A stretch of DNA of 64,000 bases from Pseudomonas fluorescens (GTDB lineage: Bacteria > Pseudomonadota > Gammaproteobacteria > Pseudomonadales > Pseudomonadaceae), in the NCBI RefSeq assembly GCF_019212185.1, contig NZ_CP078138.1:1470501-1534500 (forward strand), given 5' to 3'. Position numbers and translations under genes: made by a program. Positions 9,074-17,005 of the stretch are shown here, piece by piece. The notes under the pieces were generated by a model. The model did no database searches. It saw only the letters and a list, made by a program, of their open reading frames with translations, and was not told where the DNA came from. Position 1 is the stretch's first letter. Each line of letters begins with the position of its first letter.

Positions 9074-9822
9074 TCGAGATTCGCCAGCTGCAAAAACAAT
9101 ACGGCAGCCACCGGGTGCTGCACGGCGTAGACCTTGACGTCGCCAAAGGGGAGGTGGTGTGCCTGATCGGCCCCTCCGGCTCGGGCAAGTCCACGTTGCT
9201 GCGCTGCATCAATGCACTGGAAACCTACGAAGGCGGTGTTATCACCGCGTTCGGCGAAACCGTGCAACGGGGCAGTAAAACCGTGCACGCGCTGCGAAGC
9301 CGCATGGGCATGGTGTTCCAGCGTTTCAACCTGTTTCCCCATCGCACTGTGTTGGAAAACGTCATGGAAGGCCCGGTATACGTCAAGGGTGAGTCACCCA
9401 ATCAAGCGCGTGCAGAAGCCTTGGCCTTACTGGAAAAGGTTGGTCTCTCGGCAAAGGCGGACGCCTATCCGGAACAACTTTCCGGTGGCCAGCAACAGCG
9501 GGTGGCCATCGCGCGCGCCTTGGCGATGAAGCCCGAAGCCATGCTGTTCGACGAACCTACCTCGGCCCTCGACCCTGAACTGGTGGGCGATGTACTGGCA
9601 GTCATGCGTACCCTCGCGGATGAGGGCATGACCATGATCGTGGTCACCCATGAAATGGGTTTTGCCCGCGAAGTGGCCGACCGCGTGTGCTTCCTCCATG
9701 GAGGTTACATCGTTGAAAGCGGCCCGGCGGAGCAAGTCCTGGGCAATCCGCAGCAGCCGCGAACCCAAGACTTTTTGCGCCGGGTACTGCATCCGACCGC
9801 CAACGCCCGGAGCCTGTCATGA
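9070..9822 (+). CDS. ABC transporter ATP-binding protein (amino acid type)
   Basis: A 250-residue ATPase of the GlnQ/HisP type, driving uptake at the inner membrane. Walker A is GPSGSGKST, the signature is [15 protein letters not shown], Walker B is [12 protein letters not shown], and the switch His is in VVTHEMGFA. All catalytic motifs are intact. Start and stop overlap its neighbours by four bases. Confidence 0.93.
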   Translation: MIEIRQLQKQYGSHRVLHGVDLDVAKGEVVCLIGPSGSGKSTLLRCINALETYEGGVITAFGETVQRGSKTVHALRSRMGMVFQRFNLFPHRTVLENVMEGPVYVKGESPNQARAEALALLEKVGLSAKADAYPEQLSGGQQQRVAIARALAMKPEAMLFDEPTSALDPELVGDVLAVMRTLADEGMTMIVVTHEMGFAREVADRVCFLHGGYIVESGPAEQVLGNPQQPRTQDFLRRVLHPTANARSLS

Positions 9823-11087
9823 AGTCACTATGGGCAGCGACGGCACCACCTGCCGTACCAACACCAGCATTGAGCGAGTCGTTGAAGGTGGATGTGGCGA
9901 TTGTGGGGGCGGGGTATACCGGTTTGTCGACGGCCCTGCATCTGGCGGAGAAGGGTGTAAGGGTCTGCGTCCTGGAAGCTAACGAACCTGGTTGGGGCGC
10001 TTCGGGCCGTAATGGTGGGCAGGTCAACCCGACGTTGAAATACGATCCGGATCAACTGGTGCAAATGTACGGCGCTGAGCGCGCTGAACCATTGATCGAC
10101 ACCGTGTCGAGTTCTGCTGACCTGGTGTTCGATCTGATCAAGCGGCATGAGATTGATTGCGCGCCGATACGAAAGGGCTGGATGCAGGTTTCCTACTCGG
10201 ACAAAGGCGTGGCCGGGCTGCATGCCCGGGCGGATCAGTGGGCCCGTCGTGGTGTGCCGGTGCAGTGTCTGGATGCCAGCGCAGTGGCTACGCGCATGGG
10301 CAGTGAAGCCTTTGCCGGCGGTTGGCTGGATGGTCGAGCGGGGGCGATTCAGCCTTTGGCCTACGCACGCGGATTAGTGCGCGCGGCGCTGGCGGCAGGT
10401 GTGCGGATTCACGGCCAGAGTGCCGTGACGGAGTTGCAGCGCCAGGGCTCTGGGTGGCAAGTGCAGACTGCCTGCGGCGCACAAGTCACGGCGGATCAGG
10501 TGGTACTGGCAACCAACGGCTACAGCAGCAACCTGTGGCCGGGGATGGCGCAGAGCATATTGGCCGCCAATAGTTTTATCGTCGCCACCAAACCGTTGAG
10601 CGGGTCGGTAGCCGAAAGTATTTTGCCAGGGCAGGAAACGGTTTCTACGTCGCAACGACTGCTGCTGTATTTCCGTAAGGATGCCTACGGTCGTCTGTTG
10701 ATGGGCGGGCGCGGGTTGTTCAACGATCCCACCGGGCCGACGGACTTTGCTCACTTGGAGCGTTCTCTGGCCTTGCTGTTTCCGCAGTTGGGGCCACTGG
10801 AATTTGAGTATCACTGGGCTGGCCGGATCGCGATTACTCGGGACTTCATGCCCCATGTTCACGAACCGGCGCCGGGGCTCACCTTGGCGCTGGGGTGCAA
10901 TGGGCGGGGGATTGCCTTGTGTACCAGCCTTGGGCAGCAGTTGGCAGGACGCTTGTGTGACCGCCATGCGGCTTTTGCTTATCCGGTGTCGCCATTGCAA
11001 CGGTTACCATTACATGGACTGCAGCGCTTCTACATTGGCGCGGGGGTGGCTTGGTACAGCTTGTTAGACCGATTAAATGTGAGCTGA
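9819..11087 (+). CDS. FAD-dependent oxidoreductase (DAO / gamma-glutamylputrescine oxidase-like)
   Basis: A 422-residue flavoprotein of the D-amino-acid oxidase family. The Rossmann dinucleotide motif [19 protein letters not shown] sits at residues 27-45, followed by [18 protein letters not shown], which is typical of PuuB/OrdL-like amine and amino-acid oxidases. Near the C terminus are [16 protein letters not shown] and [15 protein letters not shown]. Its start overlaps the ATPase stop, so the imported solute is probably its substrate, an amino acid or amine; which one cannot be read from sequence. No aldehyde dehydrogenase follows, so downstream steps are elsewhere. Confidence 0.85.
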   Translation: MKSLWAATAPPAVPTPALSESLKVDVAIVGAGYTGLSTALHLAEKGVRVCVLEANEPGWGASGRNGGQVNPTLKYDPDQLVQMYGAERAEPLIDTVSSSADLVFDLIKRHEIDCAPIRKGWMQVSYSDKGVAGLHARADQWARRGVPVQCLDASAVATRMGSEAFAGGWLDGRAGAIQPLAYARGLVRAALAAGVRIHGQSAVTELQRQGSGWQVQTACGAQVTADQVVLATNGYSSNLWPGMAQSILAANSFIVATKPLSGSVAESILPGQETVSTSQRLLLYFRKDAYGRLLMGGRGLFNDPTGPTDFAHLERSLALLFPQLGPLEFEYHWAGRIAITRDFMPHVHEPAPGLTLALGCNGRGIALCTSLGQQLAGRLCDRHAAFAYPVSPLQRLPLHGLQRFYIGAGVAWYSLLDRLNVS

Positions 11088-11200
11088 AGAAATCTCAGCT
11101 ATCAGCGTCAGAAGCTGCGTGATTCATGCCGCGCGATGTAAGGGGAACGGCAGTCAGAAAATGGGATAAAAGCTCAGAAGCAAAGCCGTGTACCCATGTC

Positions 11201-11230
11201 GTGGGAGTGCCTATGGAAGGGCTCCTACTG
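11201..11230. repeat. REP-like imperfect hairpin
   Basis: GTGGGAGTGCC pairs imperfectly with GGGCTCCTAC across a short loop, like degenerate Pseudomonas REP sequences. It lies in the 230-bp gap after the oxidase gene, where I see nothing else. Confidence 0.4.
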
Positions 11231-11317
11231 CTCAAGTTTGAATGATTGGCTTCTGCGTCGTCATTCAAGTTTGGCGGAAAATAAGCCATTGCATATGAGA
11301 TGCCGTATCTGTTCACA

Positions 11318-11515
11318 CTAAGTGCTATGCAATGCCCGCGTTGCCAACTGAATAGGATGATCAGCATTCAATGTCGAGCAAACAGCCTCCGCCTCTGTTC
11401 TAGCTTTGAACACACCATGCTTGCTGGCTGAGCCTCCCTGTACAAGGTCGACAACCCTGTATCGCTTGCTGCCATCGTCCAACGTGGTGGTTTCAATCAC
11501 TCTGAATCTTGCGTG
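11318..11515 (-). CDS. Hypothetical small protein (65 aa)
   Basis: Unknown function. The protein begins MHARFRVIETTTLDDGSKRY, then VVDLVQGGSASKHGVFKART and EAEAVCSTLNADHP, a pattern suggesting a small beta-rich domain with a C-terminal helix. The ATG at 11515 is preceded by GGAAAG; a longer frame to 11563 is less likely. A broken paralogue lies at 6335-6510, showing this gene type has been duplicated within the accessory region. Confidence 0.6.
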   Translation of the reverse strand, partial: HARFRVIETTTLDDGSKRYRVVDLVQGGSASKHGVFKARTEAEAVCSTLNADHPIQLATRALHST

Positions 11516-11687
11516 CATGGTTGCTTTCCGTGCATGACATTGGTGACCTACAAGTACCGGCAAAACGAGACGATTTCAAGAACGGGACGGTCTTCAGCTG
11601 AGACAATTTATGACAGTGCAATGCGCTCGTCATTGCGGGAGAGCTTAGCGGTGGGGGGAGTGTCGAGGCATTTCTAAATGTCGCTGC

Positions 11688-11708
11688 TTCGGGCCTCATG
11701 GCCCGGCT
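11688..11708 (+). repeat. Hairpin repeat, copy 2 of 7
   Basis: TTCGGGCC-TCAT-GGCCCGGCT, preceded by TCGCTGC as in copy 4. It lies about 75 bp beyond the stop codon of the Fic gene (read on the minus strand). Confidence 0.75.
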
Positions 11709-11781
11709 TGACGTAAACCTTGGACAGCAGCTCCGCCTGAGCATCCGTAGTATCTGCAAGGCTGCATCTTGACGATCAGAG

Positions 11782-12672
11782 CTACCAACTCTTGTGCAAA
11801 TCCGGAAGGAGCTCTCTTACAAACCAGTCTGGTAACGCAACCCCAAGTGTGAGGAGGTCAGATGACGAGCTCACTACGACACCGACGTCAATCAACCTGT
11901 TGAGCTGAGCGTTTGCGATGTCAGGCTGAAGTCCGGTAAAGGTTACGAACTCAGAACGAGGAAGCGTGCCCTGGATCAGCATCGCCAAAAAAGCTGGTGC
12001 AATTTCTGCTCTGATCCCGGCCTCTGTTAAGCGAGGGTTTGTGTGGAACGCATGCGTAACAGATTCACGAAGCTTGCGGCGATTCAGGGCAGCCGTCATG
12101 TAGTCCACCTCTTCATGGCAGACATCAAGCATGAACTCAATGAAGGCGAGAGAGGCTTTGTCTGTTCGCTGGAAACCACCAGCAAGTTGTCTTTCTTGCA
12201 TGTCACCAGTTATGCCCAGCGCAGCGTGATACTCCTCCTGTCTACGAGCTATACCGCGAGATAACGACCACAGCTGTGGATGCAATCCGATCTGAGCGAA
12301 ATGTATATGAACGATCAGCCTCGCCACAGCCCCATTACCGTCAGATAGCGGTTGAGTTTGTACAAGGTGATAGTGGTGGGCTAGCGCCGCAATGAGACGT
12401 CGACGAAGCTCGGTGATTTCCGCCAACGTGGACTGCGTGCTAGCCAAGTTGTTTGCGTCTTCCAGCACCGCCAGGTCAGTGTTGTGCCCGTCGATGATCC
12501 TCGAGTACTCGGCGTCAGAGACCTTCAGCTGTCTGCTCAAGCATGCTGCAGTTTCAGGTGCGAGCAGGCCGGCAAGGAAAGCTGTTTTCGTTACAAGCAC
12601 GTCTGCTTTCGCCAGTATCGACGGAGGAATCGAATCGGGCAGGGGCGGAATAAGCCATTGATCAGCGGTCAT
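11782..12672 (-). CDS. Fic family protein with altered active-site motif
   Basis: Fic proteins usually transfer AMP or another nucleotide monophosphate to target proteins through the motif HPFx(D/E)GN(G/K)RxxR. Here residues 107-118 read QPLSDGNGAVAR: the catalytic His is replaced by Gln107 and the first Arg by Ala115, while DGNG and the last Arg remain. The surrounding fold is normal (an N-terminal helical part, HHYHLVQ before the motif, and a C-terminal winged-helix-like segment FVTFTGLQPDIANAQLNRLIDVGVV). The length, 296 residues, is within the family range. It is therefore probably not a standard AMP transferase; it may be inactive, regulatory or of altered chemistry. A decayed copy of its C-terminal part is at 15330-15512. 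No FicA-type antitoxin was seen beside it. Confidence 0.75.
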   Translation of the reverse strand: MTADQWLIPPLPDSIPPSILAKADVLVTKTAFLAGLLAPETAACLSRQLKVSDAEYSRIIDGHNTDLAVLEDANNLASTQSTLAEITELRRRLIAALAHHYHLVQTQPLSDGNGAVARLIVHIHFAQIGLHPQLWSLSRGIARRQEEYHAALGITGDMQERQLAGGFQRTDKASLAFIEFMLDVCHEEVDYMTAALNRRKLRESVTHAFHTNPRLTEAGIRAEIAPAFLAMLIQGTLPRSEFVTFTGLQPDIANAQLNRLIDVGVVVSSSSDLLTLGVALPDWFVRELLPDLHKSW

Positions 12673-12732
12673 CTGAGATATCTATAAAAGGATATTGTTT
12701 CATTCATCATCCGCCATCACCGATGAGTTTGG

Positions 12733-13490
12733 GTCGATATTCGATTCGGGCCGGCTGAAGGCCACGTAAACCGGGCCGCTCACGAAACTCCAGTGGTTGC
12801 TTCGGCCAGGAAACGCTCAGCAAATTCCGGTCGGCGTACACAGAATTCCGGTGCCCTATGTCGATTGCACACTGAACGGTGCCAGTGATTCTGTTGACGG
12901 AGGGTGGGAGATAAAACCCTTGATATTCGATTCTGGCCGGCTGCGGGCCACGTAAACCGGGCCGCTCATGAAATTCCGGTGATTGCTTCGGCCAGGAAAC
13001 GCTCAGCAAATTCCGGTCGGCGTACACAGAATTCCGGTGCCCTAGGCCGATTGCACACCGAACGGAGTCAGTGCTGCTGATGGAAGGTGGGAGATAAAAC
13101 CCCCGATATTCGATTCCGGTCGGCTGCAGGCGCCGTAATCCGGGCCGCACACCAAATTCCGGTGGTCGCTTCGGCCAGGAAGCGCTCACCAAATTTCGGT
13201 CAGCGTACACAGGATTCCGGTGTCATATGTCGATAGCTTGTTTGTTGCACGCCGAACGGTGCCAGAGTGAACTGATGGAAGGTGGGAGATAAAACCCTCG
13301 ATATTCGACTCCGGTAGGCTGCAGCCCACGTAATCCGGGCCGCACACCAAATTCCGGTGGTTGCTTCGGCAAGGAAGTGCTGACCAAATTTCGGTCGGCG
13401 TACACAGGATTCCGGTGCCCTGTGTCGATTAGCTTGATTTGTTGCGCGCCGAGCCAATCCGTCCCTTTCCAGGGGGTGAGAGATAAAACC
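12733..13490. repeat. Tandem array of four units of about 182-198 bp
   Basis: Four consecutive head-to-tail units start near 12733, 12918, 13101 and 13299. Each holds, in order on the plus strand, GATATTCGA, a GGCCGGCTG-CCACGTAA segment, AAATTCCGGTGGTTGCTTCGG, GGTCGGCGTACACAG-ATTCCGGTG, a variable part, and GGTGGGAGATAAAACCC. A conserved ATTCCGGT occurs up to three times per unit. The two leftmost units are more alike; the others have small insertions. A minus-strand frame of 167 codons runs through three units because their lengths happen to be near multiples of three, but the next unit is out of frame, so I do not call it a gene. Confidence 0.85.
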
Positions 13491-13710
13491 CCCTATAGTT
13501 GCCCAAGGCCCGTGTTTGCTTGCCGGAATGGCCAGCGGGGCCGGGAGATGAAACAGTCGATATTCGCTTCCGCGAGTCGATCCGACTCTGCCAGGGGGGT
13601 AGATGAGCCCCCCTATATTCGACTAAGGCCCGTATTTGCCGGCTGCACGCCACGTAAACCGTGGTGTACACCAAATTCCGGTCGGTTCTGCAGGATTCGG
13701 GTCTAATTAA
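13491..13710. repeat. Degenerate end of the tandem array
   Basis: Pieces of the same unit (GATATTCG, GGCTGCACGCCACGTAAACC, ACACCAAATTCCGGTCGG, GCAGGATTC) recur in shuffled and shortened form, interleaved with two purine-rich GGGAGATGAAAC and GGTAGATGAG stretches. It looks like one or two collapsed units. Confidence 0.6.
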
Positions 13711-13742
13711 CCTAAGCGGCGGGCGATGGGAGATGTCGCTTC

Positions 13743-13763
13743 TTCGGGCCATCTGGCCCGGCT
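13743..13763 (+). repeat. Hairpin repeat, copy 3 of 7
   Basis: TTCGGGCC-ATCT-GGCCCGGCT. Homology to copy 5 (15693) continues beyond the hairpin into the start of an antitoxin remnant (13782), so hairpin and antitoxin 5' end were duplicated together. Confidence 0.75.
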
Positions 13764-13781
13764 TAGTCTTAGGTATTTCAG

Positions 13782-13893
13782 ATGGAGGTGAAAGTGCTGT
13801 CATCGATCAAGGAATACCCACCAGGGCCACAGATCCCACAGAGCATTTGAATGACCCTCGGGCTGCAGTTACGCGGTACCAGAAATGGCAGAG
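13782..13893 (+). pseudogene. 5' remnant of the ParS/Xre-type antitoxin gene
   Basis: Starting at ATG 13782 the frame reads MEVKVLSSIKEYPPGPQIPQSI, a stop, then MTLGLQLRG. The intact antitoxin at 16023 reads SSIKEYQPDLQIVQSIWMTLGLPSRG. The TGG Trp codon has become TGA, and similarity ends near 13893. Confidence 0.75.
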
Positions 13894-13949
13894 GTGATGG
13901 GTAGCCGCCGAGCTTCAAGCAAATGAAGCTCGGACAAGCCTGTGAAACC

Positions 13950-14987
13950 CTATTCCTTTGGCTTTTTTTTAACGCCTCGTATGTAATCAAGCGTCTTTGG
14001 GGGGGAGGAATGTCCCATCAAGTCAGAGACTGATATTGCGCCCGACTTCATCGCGTTTGCGATCACAGATTGCCTGATCCGATGTGTCGACCGTTGTTCA
14101 GGATCTGCCAATGCATCACGCAAATATGAACCAATCATCCTACTCATTTCATGTGAGCTCATGGGGGCAGTTGCATCCACTTTGGATGGGAACAGATAGT
14201 CATTCACTGAAAGGCCTGCTTCCTGGATATACCTGCCAACCACCTGTCCAAAGCTACCGGGTAAAAAAGCAGATCTTTCTTTTGAGGAGGATTTAGCATA
14301 ACGGACGCGCATTAGGACTCCCGAGTCAAATCGCGAGAAGTCGTGTGGCTTGGCGAGCTTGAGATCATGAGGACGTAGTCCATGCAGCAACATGGCAAAA
14401 CAGCTCTGATCCCGAAGATTGCCCTTGCGCTGCACCACCTCCCAGAGAAACTTCAGGCCCTTCTCATCAATGAATTTTATGGGTGGAACTGAATGACTCA
14501 GTTTCAAATCTGCGTTAGTGGGCAAACTTGCATGATTCGCGCTGATCTCATTTGATGGATCTGGCAACTCCCGTTCTGCGTCTAAGGGCGTATCGAGGAC
14601 AGTTGGTGCGGGGAGATCTGCCGGGTGCCCTGGATTGAATCCCTGGAATACACCGAGCTCATGGAGGGGGAGTAGCTTTACCAAGCGCTCGACATCGGTC
14701 TCATTAATAATGCTGGTAAATTTGCTTGCCTGACAAAATGCGAAAATAGACGTGCTGATGCCATCTCGAGCCTCATTCTGAGTAGCTAGGGTGGCATGTA
14801 AATCGCCTTCCTCAGCCGACTGTTGGAGATCATGGAAGTCGCGATAACCTAAGCCCCGTGAGAGGATCCCTTGGGCCGAGGCAAGATTTAGAGGAGTGAC
14901 ATCGGGCCAATTCCGCTGCAGTTTTTTTGCAATACGTTTGAAGCCACGCTTGTCGCTAAGGTCGGCGGTATAGATGGGGACACGCAT
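13950..14987 (-). CDS. Tyrosine recombinase / integrase-like protein
   Basis: A 345-residue protein. The N-terminal part (RGFKRIAKKLQRNWP, LNLASAQGILSRGLGYRDFHDLQ) resembles the small DNA-associated domain found in some plasmid and island proteins. The C-terminal 180 residues form a tyrosine recombinase domain: Arg in LLHGLRPHDLKLAK, Lys in RYAKSSSKERSA, HRIRQ for the His-x-x-Arg box, LMGHSSPPKTLDYIRG for the last His and the nucleophile Tyr. I chose the ATG at 14987 because GGAG precedes it by eight bases; the longer frame to 15134 has no such site. It stands alone between two hairpin repeats, not beside a tRNA. It could mobilise local DNA, but its sites are unknown. Confidence 0.75.
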   Translation of the reverse strand: MRVPIYTADLSDKRGFKRIAKKLQRNWPDVTPLNLASAQGILSRGLGYRDFHDLQQSAEEGDLHATLATQNEARDGISTSIFAFCQASKFTSIINETDVERLVKLLPLHELGVFQGFNPGHPADLPAPTVLDTPLDAERELPDPSNEISANHASLPTNADLKLSHSVPPIKFIDEKGLKFLWEVVQRKGNLRDQSCFAMLLHGLRPHDLKLAKPHDFSRFDSGVLMRVRYAKSSSKERSAFLPGSFGQVVGRYIQEAGLSVNDYLFPSKVDATAPMSSHEMSRMIGSYLRDALADPEQRSTHRIRQSVIANAMKSGAISVSDLMGHSSPPKTLDYIRGVKKKPKE

Positions 14988-15277
14988 GACATTCTCCAAT
15001 GCGTCAGAGTGTCGGCTGCCCCTGACAATTGTCGAAGTGCATGCGAAGCAGAAGTGAATCAACCTGAGGCAAACCGCCTTTGCGAACCGACCGCTCGATC
15101 TAGGAGACCGCTTCGTCCAAGGTAGCACAACCATGCCACCTGTCTAGTCGGCGGCATAGCACCGTACGAGGAGTCCCCATAAATCTCATTCCCCCTGCCT
15201 GCCTTGCTGACTCTGATTCATCCCCAGATCACAGCTATGCCAGATAGGTTTCACGGGCCAGCGAAATAGGTCGCTGC

Positions 15278-15299
15278 TTCGGGCCAATTAGGCCCGGCT
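15278..15299 (+). repeat. Hairpin repeat, copy 4 of 7
   Basis: TTCGGGCC-AATTA-GGCCCGGCT, preceded by TCGCTGC as in copy 2. As at copy 2, a Fic C-terminus (here decayed) follows on the minus strand. Confidence 0.75.
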
Positions 15300-15329
15300 T
15301 AACCATCTTGAATCAACTGCCAGCGTTAT

Positions 15330-15512
15330 TGAAAACTCGGAAAAATCTCCTGAGCAAACCAAACAGGTAAGCCAATCTCCAGCCCATGGGGGTTAGATGG
15401 TGGGCTCACCACTACGCCGAGGTTGATCAGCCTACTGAGCTGATTGCTTGCTGCTTCAGGCGGAACCGATAAAGGTTATGAACTCGGCGCGAGGTAGCGC
15501 GCCCTGGAAAGC
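15330..15512 (-). pseudogene. Decayed fragment of a Fic gene, C-terminal part
   Basis: The segment matches 11800-11970 in the intact Fic gene with substitutions and small gaps, for example AAAGGTTATGAACTCGGCGCG against AAAGGTTACGAACTCAGAACG. Only the last 60 or so codons remain. It shares with the intact gene the position next to a hairpin repeat. Confidence 0.7.
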
Positions 15513-15692
15513 TCTTGGTCATTATCTGATACGCCTATGCGCTCTGACTCATTGCGAGAGTGGATGGTTGAAATAGCTGAGGTAGGATTTGAATCGTTCA
15601 TGGCGCAGACATTCTCTGTGGTTGGAGCACTTGTCATGCGCTGCTTTCGGAAGTTGCAAAGCTATGCGATTCGCCGAGTGTGGGATCGTTGA

Positions 15693-15712
15693 TTCGGGCC
15701 ATTGGCCCGGCT
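15693..15712 (+). repeat. Hairpin repeat, copy 5 of 7
   Basis: TTCGGGCC-ATT-GGCCCGGCT. Followed at 15730 by ATGGAGATGAAAGTGCTGTC, a second 5' remnant of the antitoxin gene that matches the one at 13782 for about 30 bases and then diverges. Confidence 0.7.
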
Positions 15713-15729
15713 AGCCTGAGGTTTTTCAG

Positions 15730-15760
15730 ATGGAGATGAAAGTGCTGTCATCGATCATGA
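15730..15760 (+). pseudogene. Very short 5' remnant of the ParS-type antitoxin gene
   Basis: ATG GAG ATG AAA GTG CTG TCA TCG ATC matches the first codons of the remnant at 13782 with a single base change, then similarity stops. The match also covers the preceding hairpin and spacer. Confidence 0.55.
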
Positions 15761-15878
15761 AATGCGTTTGGGCGTATCCGGGCCATCCTGGACAGGCAAG
15801 GTCGAAAGCGCGCGATTTGTGTGTGTAGTAGGCTGAATAACGTTACTCCCCCATACACGCCAGCGAGGTACATCAGCC

Positions 15879-16016
15879 ATGATTACAATCCTAAGCTGTA
15901 GCCAAGCTCGCTGGCGAATCCGTCGCCTGTTTGCGCTGTCACGAGGGCACAGTTTCGTCATAACTAAGAACGGGCGAGAAATTTGTCGCCTGGTGAATGC
16001 TGAGGCGAAGGAGTAG
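15879..16016 (+). CDS. Phd/YefM-like small antitoxin candidate (45 aa)
   Basis: A 45-residue frame reading MITILSCSQARWRIRRLF, then GHSFVITKNGREICRLVNAEAKE. The pattern 'seaR..l..l..v..g....IT.NGk....Lv' is that of the N-terminal DNA-binding part of Phd/YefM antitoxins, though shorter than typical. GAGG ten bases upstream of the ATG is a fair ribosome site. Its stop lies seven bases before the GTG of the ParS-type gene and its last codons include the GAAGGAG that serves that gene, so the two form an operon. No partner toxin of the Doc or YoeB type was found; it may be an orphan, truncated or a regulator. Confidence 0.5.
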   Translation: MITILSCSQARWRIRRLFALSRGHSFVITKNGREICRLVNAEAKE

Positions 16017-16022
16017 CCGAAG

Positions 16023-16478
16023 GTGAGATTGCAGTCATCAATCAAGGAATACCAGCCAGACCTCCAGATCGTACAGAGTATTTGGATGACCCTAGGGTTG
16101 CCGTCTCGCGGCGCCATGCTTCATGACGTGGTTCGCGAAGGACTGCCTTTCGATTACCTAGAGCGGATAGCGAGCTTTCTGCTGGTGCCGCGAGGGGTTG
16201 TCTCCAAAGCAATATGCGTGTCTCCCACAACGATGGCCCGTAGAGCGAAAGTAGGGCGGTTCAACACCGTAGAAAGCGACCGCCTAGTTGCATTAATAGT
16301 TGTCTTTGAGGACGCACTTTCTCTCTTCGAAAACGATGTCGCCGTTGCAACGGAATGGATGAGCTCACCGGTTCAAGGGCTCGGATCGAAGCGTCCAATC
16401 GACATGCTGGGGACGAGGGTGGAAACGAAAGCTGTCCTCGATCTTATCGGTCGATTGGAGAGAGGAATTCTTGTGTGA
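16023..16478 (+). CDS. Xre/MbcA/ParS-type antitoxin (DUF2384 domain)
   Basis: A 151-residue protein with an N-terminal helix-turn-helix-like part (LDYLERIASFLLVPRGVVSKAI, SPTTMARRAKVGRFNTVESDRL) and the C-terminal toxin-binding domain of MbcA/ParS/Xre antitoxins, visible as GSKRPIDMLGTRVETKAVLDLIGRLERG. Such antitoxins normally pair with a RES-domain NAD+-degrading toxin encoded just downstream. No RES gene follows here; the next 500 bp are a hairpin, a short SOS-like unit and a remnant of this same gene. Start GTG at 16023 is preceded by GAAGGAG nine bases away. Remnants of the same gene are at 13782, 15730, 16890 and 36208, so this appears to be the one surviving copy. Confidence 0.82.
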   Translation: MRLQSSIKEYQPDLQIVQSIWMTLGLPSRGAMLHDVVREGLPFDYLERIASFLLVPRGVVSKAICVSPTTMARRAKVGRFNTVESDRLVALIVVFEDALSLFENDVAVATEWMSSPVQGLGSKRPIDMLGTRVETKAVLDLIGRLERGILV

Positions 16479-16534
16479 GACTCACTAGACGCTCTAGCGG
16501 GCTGGAGAGCTGTAGCAATTTTTGCTATCGCTCC

Positions 16535-16553
16535 TTCGGGCGTAAGCCCGGCT
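16535..16553 (+). repeat. Hairpin repeat, copy 6 of 7 (variant)
   Basis: TTCGGGC-GTAA-GCCCGGCT, one base pair shorter than the other copies, 57 bp after the antitoxin stop. Confidence 0.65.
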
Positions 16554-16586
16554 CGACGCGTGAGGGCCGGGTGTCTGAAAAAATGT

Positions 16587-16615
16587 TTGACAGAAAAATG
16601 TGTATAAGTATACAG
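16587..16615 (+). promoter_or_regulatory. Sigma70-type promoter overlapped by a LexA-like box
   Basis: TTGACA at 16587-16592 is separated by 16 bases from TATACA at 16609-16614. The palindrome GTGTATAAGTATACAG (16600-16615) differs from the Pseudomonas LexA consensus CTG-N10-CAG only at the first base and covers the -10 region, the usual layout of an SOS-repressed promoter. Confidence 0.55.
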
Positions 16616-16633
16616 TATTCTTGCTGTGTTGAC

Positions 16634-16693
16634 GTGCCGCTCCTGATTAGCTGCCAGATGTTTTGGGCGTCAGCGATGATCGTCATACAGTGA
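16634..16693 (+). CDS. Candidate tiny hydrophobic peptide downstream of the SOS-like promoter
   Basis: From a GTG at 16634 the frame encodes 19 residues (VPLLISCQ then MFWASAMIVIQ), almost all hydrophobic; an internal ATG at 16658 would give 11 residues. It lies between the SOS-like promoter and a terminator, the layout of small SOS-induced membrane peptides such as TisB. No good ribosome site is visible, so the transcript may instead be a non-coding RNA. Confidence 0.25.
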   Translation: MPLLISCQMFWASAMIVIQ

Positions 16694-16699
16694 AGCCAG

Positions 16700-16723
16700 A
16701 GCCCCTTAAATGGGGCTTTTTTT
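16700..16723 (+). terminator. Rho-independent terminator
   Basis: GCCCC-TTAAAT-GGGGC stem followed by seven T. It ends the short transcription unit that begins at the promoter at 16587, giving a transcript of about 100 bases. Confidence 0.85.
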
Positions 16724-16889
16724 GCCTGAGCTAAAGAAGCCGATGGCTCAGATGGCTGTATATCAAGCTTTCCAAGCAATCTCTCTTTCGGCTCGATGGG
16801 TCGACCTCCGAAAACCGAAATGACATCACGACATCACGCCATCAAGTGAGCCAGGTCGGAAGGCGAGTGAGATGGGTCATTAGGTGCGG

Positions 16890-16960
16890 TCAGTAACTAT
16901 CTTCGACCTCATCGGTCGACTGAAGAGGGGGGAGTGCTTGTGTGGGATTCGTCAGGCACT
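16890..16960 (+). pseudogene. 3' remnant of the ParS-type antitoxin gene
   Basis: CTTCGACCTCATCGGTCGACTG followed by AAGAGGGGGGAGTGCTTGTGTG matches the last codons of the intact antitoxin (16430-16485, DLIGRLERGILV) and a little beyond its stop. The rest of the gene is missing. Confidence 0.65.
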
Positions 16961-17005
16961 GGCATCCTCTGACAATCCTGAGACTTACGAATCCCCCAGC
17001 AGGTT

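Noticed and set aside
12707..13210. 167-codon minus-strand frame with 61-62-residue repeats
   Set aside because: It arises from tandem DNA units whose lengths happen to be near multiples of three; the next unit is out of frame, and start and ribosome site are poor. Kept as a repeat.
12733..13710. Possible CRISPR array
   Set aside because: Units are about 190 bp, with no short repeat-spacer pattern and no cas genes.
15755..16117. 120-codon minus-strand frame
   Set aside because: Lies opposite the Phd-like and ParS-type genes, which have better start signals and family matches.
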